From the NCBI GenBank assembly GCA_022497155.1, contig MU385721.1, positions 496,001-560,000 on the forward strand: 64,000 nt of DNA, in the 5' to 3' direction. Of this stretch, positions 47,452-58,272 are shown one piece after another. Position 1 is the first letter of the stretch, and each line of letters opens with the position of its first letter. The notes below the pieces were generated by a model. It was not told the DNA's origin and did no database searches. It saw nothing but the letters and a program-made list of their open reading frames with translations. The DNA comes from Whalleya microplaca. Its lineage: Eukaryota > Ascomycota > Sordariomycetes > Xylariales > Xylariaceae. The translations under genes and the position numbers were made by a program.

Positions 47452-50400
47452 ATGGCGATCTCTACATATCAGCAAGAACCTGTTGCCATTATTGGCCTCG
47501 CATGCCGTCTACCTGGGGGCAACACCTCACCTCATAAGCTTTGGGACTTCCTTGAGCGTGGAGGCATTGCATCAAACAAAGTGCCTAAATCAAGATTCAA
47601 CATCGACGGCCATTACGATGGCTCTAAGAAGCGTCGAACCATGCGCCCATTAGGTGGTATGTTTCTCGAGGATGTTGATCCAGCTGACTTCGATGCCTCC
47701 TTTTTCGAAGTATCAGGCACAGAGGCCATTTCAATGGATCCAAACCAGCGACAGATGCTGGAAGTGGTTTTTGAATCACTGGAGAATGCAGGTATTCCGT
47801 TAGAGAGTTTGAACGGGGCACCTGTAGCTTGCTTCGTGGGTTCCTATGCTTCTGGTAAGTAGACCTAAAGCTGTAACAATAGGGGGCCAATGCTAATTGC
47901 TACAGACTATGACACCATATCAAACAGAGATCCTGAAGATAGGCCAGCGAATATAGCCATAGGTGTTGGTCGCGCAATTATGGCCAACAGGCTCAGCCAT
48001 TTCCTCAATGTCAAGGGTCCTAGTATGACTATCGACACGGCTTGCTCGGGAAGTCTAGTAGGCCTCGATGTAGCATGTCGCTACTTACAATCTCGTGAGA
48101 TTGATGCTGCCATCATAGCAACTAGTAATCTCTATCTGAACCCCGAGCACGTTAGTAAGTAAACCCTTGTCAATTCCGTGTTCCTACTATAGATTGCCGG
48201 TGTTTGGTAGGCAACATGACCCTGACAACATCATCTTGTTTTAGTTGCAGAAGAATAAAATACTATTCCCTCAAATATCAGCCACTGACTATTTGCATCA
48301 CAGTGGACCTCGGCAGCGTAGGAAACGCACACTCACCTACTGCTTTGTGCCACACTTTTGATGTCTCAGCCGACGGTTACGTCAAAGCCGAGGCAGTGAG
48401 TGCTGTAATTGTTAAAAGGCTTTCAGACGCAATTAGAGATCGTGATCCGATCCGTGCTGTCGTTCGTGGGTCTTCCACCAACAGTGATGGGAGGACGCCA
48501 GGCATAGCCAGTCCCAGTTCTGAGGCTCAAGCGACTGCTATCCGGGCAGCTTATGCTAATGCTGGGATCGATAATCTCAATGAGACAGCATGGTACGTAT
48601 GAAAATATCCTGTTTCAGACATTTATATCTTGCTGTCCACATGGATCACGCTTTGCGTTCTATTAGCCTGGAACGTATGCTAACGTTTTGTATAGTACGT
48701 GCCCAGATTTTATACCCCCTCGCCCTCTCACTCAGTCTCATGCCACTGTAATGGAGCATAAATTCATGAAAATAGAAGAAGAATAGAATATTGACTTAGA
48801 ACAGACCTCGAATGCCATGGTACTGGGACACAGGCCGGTGATCCTATCGAGGTGGGTGGCGTTGGATCTGTATTCGTATCAACGCGTTCCGCAGACAAGC
48901 CACTCGTTATCGGCTCGGTATGTCCTCATTTTCCCACCGCCTTGTTAATAACGACTAACATGCATGCCTTTTAAGATCAAAAGCAACATCGGCCATTCAG
49001 AACCAAGTGCTGGACTTTCTGGACTCCTCAAAGCGGTGTTGGCTATCGAGCATGGAATTATCCCCGGAACCCCGACATTCATAAATCCGAACCCAAAGAG
49101 TATGTGACCGCAACCTTTCACATTTGTCGACCAAGTATGCTAATAGTAATTAGTCGATTTCGCTGGGTTCAAGGTCAAGGCTTCTAGGACTTCAATCCCG
49201 TGGCCCGAAAGCTCCATCCGAAGAGCAAGTGTTAACTCCTTCGGCTACGGTGGCTCAAATGTACACGTAGTCGTGGAGCAACCTAATGTCTCCAAGGCAG
49301 TGAATCATGTATCATCATACATGTCATCTACGGCTGATTTTGTCTTGGATAATGAGGACAGCCCAAGACCTTACACTCTCGTACTATCAGCAAACGACGC
49401 TGTATCCTTGAAAGCTAATATCAAGGCTCTATGTGACCACCTAATTAACCCCCGCGTCAAGGTGGATTTAAGTGATCTTGCGTACACATTGTCTGAACGC
49501 AGAACACGTCTTTGGCATAGAGCTTTTGTCACGAGTCGCAATACTGAGCTTGACGAGCACTCATTTGTACTCGGGAAAAAGAGCTCGCAGGCACCGCGCA
49601 TAGGATTCATTTTTACCGGCCAGGGAGCCCAATGGCCTAAGATGGGTAAAGATCTTTTGGAATACTTCCCATGGACACGCTCAATACTTGATGAGCTTGA
49701 TGAGGTTCTCCAAAGCCTTCCGGACCCACCGCGTTGGTCCCTGGTGGGCGAGCTGACCGAGTCCCGTGCCCCTGAGCACCTGCGTCAGCCAGAATTTTCT
49801 CAACCTTTGGTCACAGCACTTCAGCTGTGTATTATCGCTGTGCTAGATAGATGGGGTATCCAACCATCCAGCACCGTCGGACACTCCTCAGGCGAGATTG
49901 CTGCGGCATATGCAGCTGGACTGCTTGATCGCGCTGGTGCTATTAAAGCAGCATTTTATAGGGGGCGCGCTGCCGTCAATCGTAAAGACGAAGTCGAAAG
50001 TGACGTGGGCATGCTCGCAGTAGGCCTTGGAGTTGATTCCGTTACTCCATTCCTAGAGAAATTTGCTGGAAAGGCATGGATCGCATGTTTCAACAGTCCC
50101 AGCAGCCTGACGATTTCTGGAAGACGCTCTACACTCGAGATTCTGGCTAGCGAGATTAAGGCCGCAGGTCATTTCGCCCGGCTCTTACAGGTCGATTTAG
50201 CGTACCACTCTATCCTAATGGATACAATTGGTCAGGAGTACGAGCATCTTCTTGAGGACAACTTCCAATCATACCAGGGTTCACCATCAGGAGCCTCCTT
50301 TTTCTCCTCGGTCACAGGCTCCAAACAGACGACGCCTACCGACGCCCAGTATTGGAAGGCGAACATGATCTCGCCTGTTCGCTTTGACCAAGCATTGCAC

Positions 50401-53400
50401 GAGATGCTCAAAGAGGACAACAGTCCGAACCTGTTGATAGAAGTTGGCCCCTCGGGTGCGTTGGCAGGCCCGGTATCTCAGATACTTAAGTCAATGTCGA
50501 ACGGCGGGGACATATCATACTGTGCTTCCTGGGCCCGCGGTGTGGATGCTGGCAAAGCCATCTTCGACGTTGCCGGTCGTCTTTTCCTGGCAGGTGCCCC
50601 GATTGACCTGAATCTTGTCAACGAATATCGTGAAGCGCGCACGATTGTCGACCTACCTAATTATGTCTGGAATCATTCCACCAAGTACTGGCATGAAAGC
50701 CCTGCCAGTAAGGACTGGCGGTATAAGAAATACGTTATCCATGACTTGTTAGGTAGTAAAATTCTCGGCAGCTCTTGGAGAGCGCCGACTTGGCACAAGC
50801 TCCTTAGTCTGGACGATGTACGCTGGTTGAAAGATCACAAAATGGGCTCCGATATGCTCATGCCAGGCGCCGGCTTCATCACTTTCGCACTTGAGGCCAT
50901 ATATCAAAAGACGCGGGCCTTGGACCCAGAGGGCACGATCACAGCCGCAAATGACCTGTGCTACCGCTTCCGAAACGTACGCATAATGAAAGCCCTAGTA
51001 CTCGAGGAAGGAAAGGAGAATGACGTTTCGGTCACTCTAGCCCAGGTGCCCGGTAGTGAGGACTGGCACGAGTTTCGAATATTGTCTAACACGGACGATA
51101 TCTTCATGGAGCATTGCTCCGGACTAGTCCGCATCCAAGATCCTATCGAGCAAAGCGATGCCGATCTTACACCGCTCAGATTTGCCACATCTGGTAAGCT
51201 ATGGTACAAGGCTCAGGATGAGATCGGGTTGCACTTTGGACCTGCTTTCCAAAAGCTGCTCCAGGTCGAGTCGACGAGTGGCCAGCGCCAGAGCCGCTCA
51301 ATCGTATCACTAAGCGAGCCCGAAGCGCACTACTCGCCCCAGAGTTATTACCCAATCCATCCGGCCGCGTTCGATGGCTGCTTCCAGGCTGCTACTCCAG
51401 CTATGTTTGCGGGCGAGCGCAGCCTGCTGAAGGATGTCCTGGTTCCAACTATGATCGATGACCTCGTTGTCAATAAAGTTCCCAAGGTCCTCCACGAGGG
51501 CGTAGCAGTAGCAAGTTCGGAATACTCGGGCCGCGGCCGGCCAGACGAGATCAAGAACTACTTTGCTAATTGCAACGTGTACGATTCCACAACCGGTACC
51601 CTTCTCATGCAATTACAAGGACTGCATTACTCAAAGTTGGGCGTCGGAGCAGGGCCAGACCCTCACACGTTTGACTATGTCTCGTGGAAACCGGACATTA
51701 CTTTCCTTACCCAAGACCAGTTGCCATATCTCACATCCGAACAGCCAAGCAAACTCGACATGGTAATTGACCTTATCGCGCACAAGAGGCCTGCGTTAAA
51801 AGTCCTGGAGATAAATCTCGATCCCACAGATACGTCGAGCCTATGGTTCAGTACAGACTTCTCAGCCAGATCGGCGTATTTTCAATACGACTTCTCGTCT
51901 ATAGACGCGAAGAGTCTAGTCCGCGTTCAAACACAACACGAGTCCAGGCGGGATACATCGTTCCTCCTAGCCAATCTCAGCAAGGAGGTCTTCGGCCTAG
52001 ATCCCAGTATTGCTTACGACCTCGCTATCGTCAAAGCTCCAGAGAAGACCAAGATCAAGGCGAACGACCTGATCAGCAATCTGAAACCTCTCCTTTCCGA
52101 AAATGCCTACACTCTCCTAGTGAGGTCGAGGGATGGCATGACGACCCTCGTCACAGAGAGCCTAGGTAATATCGTGGACCAACCGAAGGAGTACCCCACG
52201 TCTTCGTCTGAGGGTACCAGGTCGCCATCTCCAACGGCATTTTCCTCGCCTGAAGCTCTAGAGAGCTCCAGCAATTCTTCGCCACCGGAATTCGATTCTC
52301 CCAAGGCAAGCGAGCACGGCAGCTTCTGGAGCCCCAAGCACCTGTATTCGCTCGCCGAGAACGGCATTTTCAGATCAATCACCGAGATCCCCGATCTCCA
52401 CACCGACAGCCCAGCATATCTATGCGGGCCCACGATAGGAGATACAGCCAAGGAGCTCCCGCACGATCTCGTCGTCGCACGTCTTTCAGAGACCAGTCCT
52501 CCGCTAACGACATCCCTCCAATCTGCGCTGAAGGCCTCGGGATGGAACATAACGCAACAGACTTACCCGTTCACGAACCTGCGGTCGGGGAGTGTAGTGC
52601 TCGTGCTCGACGAGCTCTCCAACCCCGTACTGACGAAGGCCAATGGGGCGCAGTGGGAAGCGCTGAAGGGCCTAGTCAGCTCCGGAAACCCCCTGCTTTG
52701 GGTTACCAAGGGTGCGCAGTACCGCGTGACCGACCCGAATAACGCACTCGTACAGGGGCTATTCAGGGTGGCGCGCCGGGAGGATGGAAACGCGAAGCTG
52801 ACGACGCTGGACGTCCAGAGCAGCACGAGCCCGGCGACGGTCTGGGCTATCGACCGGGTGCTCGGCTTGCTGGGGCGCGGCGGCGATAGGCCCCGCCAAG
52901 TGGAAACGGAATATACGGAGCGTGATGGCATCCTGTATGTTCACAGGGTTATACCAGACAAGGCGGTCAACGAATTCAAGCATGCCGAAAGGGACGGTGC
53001 CGAGCCGGTTGTTAAAGGCTTCCACGAAGCTGAAGCGGCCGTCCAGTTGAGAGCTGAGCGCCTAGGCACGTTCCAGAGCCTCGTGTGGTGCGAGGCTGAC
53101 GTCGCGGAGATCCCAGTCGAGGCAGGACACGTTGAAGTTGAGGTGATGTCTGCGGGTGTTAACTTCAAGGTGAGACTTCTCAAGCACACTAGCATGAGCC
53201 CAGGCTAACATATTGATTCGCAGGATACGACTACTATCATGGGGATCGTACCAGAAAATGAGTTTACTCTTGGTTGTGAATCCGCGGGCATTGTAAAACG
53301 ACTCGGGACTGGAGTGACCAAATTCAAGGTCGGTGACCGGGTCTGTCTCCTGAAACAAGGCAGCTATGCGAACCGCGTTCAAGTTGCTGCCGACTGTGCT

Positions 53401-55553
53401 CACGCTATTCCAAGCTCGATGAGCTTCGAGGATGCGGCAACCATTCCCTTGGTGTTCCTGACATCCATTTACTCATTATATCACATAGCCAATTTGAAAG
53501 AAGGACAGGTAAGCTTCACAAGTCTCTTAGCTAACATAGTAGCTGACAGTCTCGCAGTCTGTTCTTATCCACTCGGCGGCCGGCGGCGTAGGAATTGCTT
53601 GCATCCAACTGGCCCAATATAGGAAAGCAGAGGTAAGCTTCAATTAGCAGCGCCGTATTTGAGAACACTCCTTTGACATGGAATACCCACAGATATACGT
53701 CACAGTCGGTACAGAAGAGAAGCGGAAGTTCCTCACCGAGACCTACGGTATTCCTCGTGACCACATATTCTCTTCCCGCAACACAAATTTCGCCAAGGAA
53801 ATACTGCTCGCGACCGGTCGTGGTATCGACGTTATCATCAACTCATTGACTGGTGAACTGTTAGATGCGTCCTGGCGTATTTGTGCGGACGGCGGTACGA
53901 TGGTCGAGATCGGGAAGAAGGACATCGTAGATCGCAATACCTTGTCCATGGAACCATTTGCTAGGAACTGTTCGTTCCGGGCGCTGGACTTTTCATATTC
54001 GAAAGATATTGCAGAGCCCCTAGTTGGAAGGTTCGTTGCCCTATACTCAGTGATTCCAACATAAAGCAGCGTTACTGACTTTGACTCTAGACTCCTGGAC
54101 GAGATATTTGCCTTGATCGATGGCGCGCATATCAGGCCAATTCATCCTATTACTACCTTCGGGTTTGATGATGTGCCCGCGGCATTGACCCACATTCGCA
54201 GTGGGCTTCATTTCGGAAAGGTCGTTATTTCTAACGGAGACGGACTGGACGTACAGTTGCCTATTAGGCCTGCGACACGTCAACTGCAGCTCCGACCAGA
54301 TGTTTCGTATCTCATCGTCGGTGGCTTGAAGGGTCTCTGCGGAAGCTTAGCAATACACATGGCGCGGAGTGGAGCGCGGCATATCATCGCTTGCAGCAGG
54401 AGCGGTGCTAGCGACGAGGCATCAAGAAAAGCCATCATGAACTGCCGCGCATATGGTTGCGAGGTAGTCGACGCGAAGGGTGATGTAGGCGATATTGACT
54501 TTACGCGCCGTGTATTCAAGGAAGCGTCTCCGAAAATCGCTGGCGTAATCCAGGGAGCCATGGTACTTAGGGTAAGTTCATTCCATGATATGATGGTCGT
54601 TCGGTGGGCATTGAGCGCGATGGAGATACAAAAAGGGGGGACAGAGGGGAAGCTCTCAATTACACAGAACTGCAAATATTGGAAAGCTGACACGAAAATA
54701 GGACAAACCGTATGAGATGATGACCTTGGACGACTATCACACTGCGATACATGCCAAAATACAGGGTACCTGGAACCTTCACCAAGCTTCAGAAGACCAG
54801 AAGCACCCACTTGATTTCTTCACTATGCTTTCCAGCATCTCAGGCGTCGTTGGAAACAAAGGTCAAGCCAACTACTCGGCAGCGAATACGTTCCTTGATG
54901 CCTTTGCTACTTACCGCCAATCACTTGGCTTACGTGCCAACTCGGTAGACCTTGGTATGATAGAGGACGTTGGCTATATCGCTGAGCAGGATAACAGCTT
55001 GGAAAGTCGATTCGACAAGAAACAGTGGACTCCTATCAATGAAGGAGCCCTACGGAGGATCCTGAGCTACTCTGTCCTCCAACAGGATAGCAACGCGCCT
55101 CTGAACGCAAGCAGTAGCGCCCAGTTAATCACGGGTATTGCCTTCCCACTGCAAGGTGACCTGGACCTTGCTCACGAGGCCCGCTTCGGTTACCTCTTTG
55201 GTTCCGGTGGCGGAAAGGGCGGCAGCTCTGACGACGACGGTTCCAAGGGCGACCAGGCCATCCGGGCTTTCCACATGCTCCAAAAGTCCGGTGCTGAGTC
55301 GGCAACGCTAGTCAAGGCGTCCGTGGAGCTGCTTGCGGCGCAGTTCAAGAAGATATTACGACTTGAAGCGGACATGGAGACGGCTAAACCGCTCATGGCA
55401 TATGGATTAGACTCGTTGGCCGCAGTCGAACTGCGGAACTGGGTCCGAATGGAACTTGGGGCCGAGCTAAGCACTCTTGATATCACAAACGCGAATTCTT
55501 TAGTCTCTTTGGGCGAGAAGCTGGTCTCGAGGTTGCCCCAGGCTGCGACTTAG
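47452..55553 (+). CDS. Highly reducing polyketide synthase (KS-AT-DH-vestigial MT-ER-KR-ACP)
   Basis: Eleven exons: 47452-47854, 47906-48154, 48304-48591/2, 48805-48917, 48976-49099, 49154-53169, 53224-53508, 53558-53632, 53693-54030, 54091-54571 and 54702-55553 (about 2407 residues). KS: DTACSGS (C about 178), [22 protein letters not shown] (544), GHSSGE (S634). [12 protein letters not shown] (H953) with [10 protein letters not shown] (about 1129). A C-methyltransferase remnant (1255-1400) lacks the SAM glycine motif ([12 protein letters not shown]), and a Ser/Pro linker follows (1406-1450). [10 protein letters not shown] in exon 8. [10 protein letters not shown] (2036), QANYSAAN (2179). [12 protein letters not shown] (S about 2361). 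There is no C-terminal release domain. It should build a reduced chain from malonyl-CoA. Oddity: exon 3 to exon 4 joins in frame only at a non-canonical GG donor; with the adjacent GTACGT donor a TGA appears. Confidence 0.9.
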
Positions 55554-56917
55554 CTATGATTTCCCTCGATTTGATATGACACGCGTATGTCTGAAATATA
55601 GTTATTAGACACTCTGTTGAGGTAGACCTCTCAATATAGGACTACTGTTTGAAGGCCAATTGCCCAAGATGTTAAATCGAATCAACTCAACAAACAATTG
55701 ACGCGTTTCATGTTTCGTGTTTCGTTGCAGATAGAGGTCAGCTCAATGGCAGGGTCACTTAATGTGATACCTCCACCAACCAACGGTATAGGTTTAAGTA
55801 GCAGGGCTTGTCGCACCTGCAGGCATGACGAACAAGGAAGAGGCCCATTTGCTTTGTGCTAGGTATGTATGTATGTGTTGTATAGAAACATTTACCACGT
55901 ACTGAGTTCTTCAAGCATAGAGAATGTCTATCTTGTTGGTTAGCAGGGCACAACCGCAAGCTCAAGGCATCGAGTGGCACAGGTGTTTCCACTGTAGCAA
56001 CTACTCTTTGAGAGAGTATTCCAATGATTCAGGCAAAGGTTCCTGGTATGTATATGTACTAAAGGTAAACGAACAAGCAAAGAAAGAAGTATATAAGAAA
56101 TCAGGTGTATAATTATGATGATAATTCTATACACATGAAGTAATACATGTCAGAAGCAGAAGGTCAAGTTTGCTATGAAAGGGGTGTTAGTAAGCGAGCA
56201 GAAACACCCACCAGTCTGCCAGTACGTAAGGTATGTATGTACATGTACGTCTTGTGGCTGTGCACACTAATAAAACCCACGTTCTTTCAAGCCTGAATTG
56301 AGGCCCATTCAGGCCATGCCGGACTTACTGTGTACCTAGGTATCAAGTGCAGAGTCTGGCTCCATGTATTTAAGCATTTGCCCCGCATCTACCTAAGCTT
56401 GCCGCACTCAGGTACCTGTGTAGGTACCTTAGGTATAGGCAGTAGTAGGGCCTTCGCGCTGATTCTATCAGGTAGTGAAACTTCACCTAAAGGCAAGGCG
56501 CAATCGTATTCCGTGCTTCCCTTTTTCCCTGTGCTATCATTTATCATTTGTCATTAATTATTTCTTTTCCCGTTGCCGCTCACGACTACTTCGTAATCTC
56601 ACACACCCAAAACATCCTTCAAAAACCGCGACCAACTCCACCTCCGACTCCGTTACTAACTCACATCCATCACCAGGTAAACCCCTCCAAGAAGGATCAA
56701 AAGGTAAATTATCCACGAGTCCCATCTAGATTGATCGTCGCGTTACATTCAAGACCACCCCCAACTTGTCTAGGCCATCCATCCCACTAACGCCGCTATC
56801 ACCTTCCAGTGACGACAGCCTGCTGGCCATCAACCCACCGCCACTTTTTCTTCCCTTCTCTTCAACCCTCTTATTGCACACCCACGCGATCTTTACAACA
56901 TCAGCGACACTCCAAAG
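55554..56917. other. Intergenic region upstream of SUMO gene
   Basis: About 1.36 kb without a supported gene. It contains TGTATGTATG microsatellites and a TACCTAGGTA palindrome at 56333-56342. The part from about 56560 is C-rich and probably includes the SUMO 5' UTR. Confidence 0.5.
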
Positions 56918-57397
56918 ATGTCTGGCGAGAACGAGAGTGGAAGCCCCGCCGGAGAGCGCGCTGAGGCTCCTGCTGGCGCCGAACACCTGAACATCAAGGT
57001 CACCGATAACAACAACGAGGTCTTCTTCAAGATCAAGCGCTCGACCAAGCTCGAGAAGCTGATGGGCGCCTTCTGTGAGCGCCAGGGCAAGAACGTCGAG
57101 TCGGTCCGCTTCTTGTTCGAGGGCCAACGGGTGCAGAAGAGCGACACGCCTGAGTCGGTAAGTCTCTTCTTCCCTCCCTCCCCCATCAAAGCTGCCTTTC
57201 CATCCCATAATACACCTACTTCACGTAGCACTCTCCATCTGCCTGCATTACTTTGCTTTACTACTGCTAGTCGATGATTTGATATGTGGATTTGCCCTTT
57301 ACTAACCATTGGGCACTTCCCTGTACAGCTCGAGATGCAGGACGGCGATACCCTCGAAGTCCACCAAGAACAGGTCGGCGGCTCCTGCCACTGCTGA
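56918..57397 (+). CDS. SMT3: SUMO (ubiquitin-like modifier)
   Basis: Exons are 56918-57157 and 57329-57397 (102 residues); the 171 bp intron splits TPES from LEMQDGD. The ubiquitin-like fold is recognised from HLNIKVTDNNNEVFFKIKRS, the LMGAFCERQGK helix, RFLFEGQRV and LEMQDGDTLEVHQEQVGG. The di-glycine at 97-98 is followed by SCHC, a short tail that Ulp1-type proteases must remove before conjugation. The acidic N-terminus (MSGENESGSPAGERAEAP) is typical of fungal SUMO and holds no clear chain-forming PsiKxE lysine. This is a housekeeping gene, not related to the adjacent PKS. Confidence 0.96.
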
Positions 57398-58272
57398 TCC
57401 GCTTCTCGCGACGAGGAAACTATTTACAACCACGGGGATTCCGGGCCTGTGATAAGCAAGTGTAGTAACGGAAAGGCTATGATGATGATATGCCGGGACC
57501 GAGCAGACGGTGTAGGCACATGGCAACGTGGATATCGCCAACGGGAGACTATTGTTTGCAGGTGTTGTCGCGCCGCCATATTTGCTTTGGGTGGCATTTA
57601 GATCATTTGCTTCTGCAAATTTTCAGAAGACTGACTTCCTATCAATTGAGAGACAGCTGCTGCAGACCCAGGCAGTCATTGCTTCAGACGTTCGCGTTCC
57701 TACTACCTAGATTGTTCGTTTTCCTCCTTGATGCGTGAGATCTGCATCGCTGCTGAGTCATTCGTCATGATATGAGTTTAACCAATGTAATCGACCCTAA
57801 ACGACAACCCAGAAATCGGAGATATCACATCAAGGCATCATCATCAACTTAGACAGAAAGTAGTACCAGGCTTTGCTTGTTATAGAGAGACAACGGTGAT
57901 GGCGAGTACCCCATGTAACTAATTGTATTCCGAGCCGAAAATCACAAACACGAACATGCCCTCTTTTATTACATTTGGCTACAATCTGCATGGTAACAAG
58001 CGTCCCAGAAAACACCCGCTCATACTATCACCGCCAGCCAGCCAGCATAACAGAAACCAGTAATCTCAAATCAGGAACCTCGATGCAACGCAGTGCCAAA
58101 CGTCCAAACTCTGAAAATGCTCTCAAAAACTGCCAGTCTGTCTGATCGAACCATCATTCCACCCTGAAACCCCTTGCTTGCCTGCCCATCCATGCGTATG
58201 TCTGTCTGTCTGCCTGTCCATCTCTGTGTCGGTCTCGTTGCAAAAAAAGCCGTGCCTGGAAATGAAGATCTC
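57398..58272. other. Convergent intergenic region
   Basis: About 0.87 kb of 3' flank for SUMO (plus) and the LIM gene (minus). No gene is recognised; TGTCTGTCTG repeats lie at about 58198-58220. Confidence 0.55.

Noticed and set aside
50836..50880. DH motif [10 protein letters not shown] instead of canonical HxxxGxxxxP as evidence of an inactive dehydratase
   Set aside because: Many fungal reducing PKSs have DHKxGSD-type sequences here, and the catalytic His and the DGCFQ Asp are present; activity is likely.
54306..54345. KR cofactor motif GGLKGLCG as a mutated Rossmann motif
   Set aside because: This variant is common in fungal highly reducing PKS KR domains, and the catalytic Tyr is intact.
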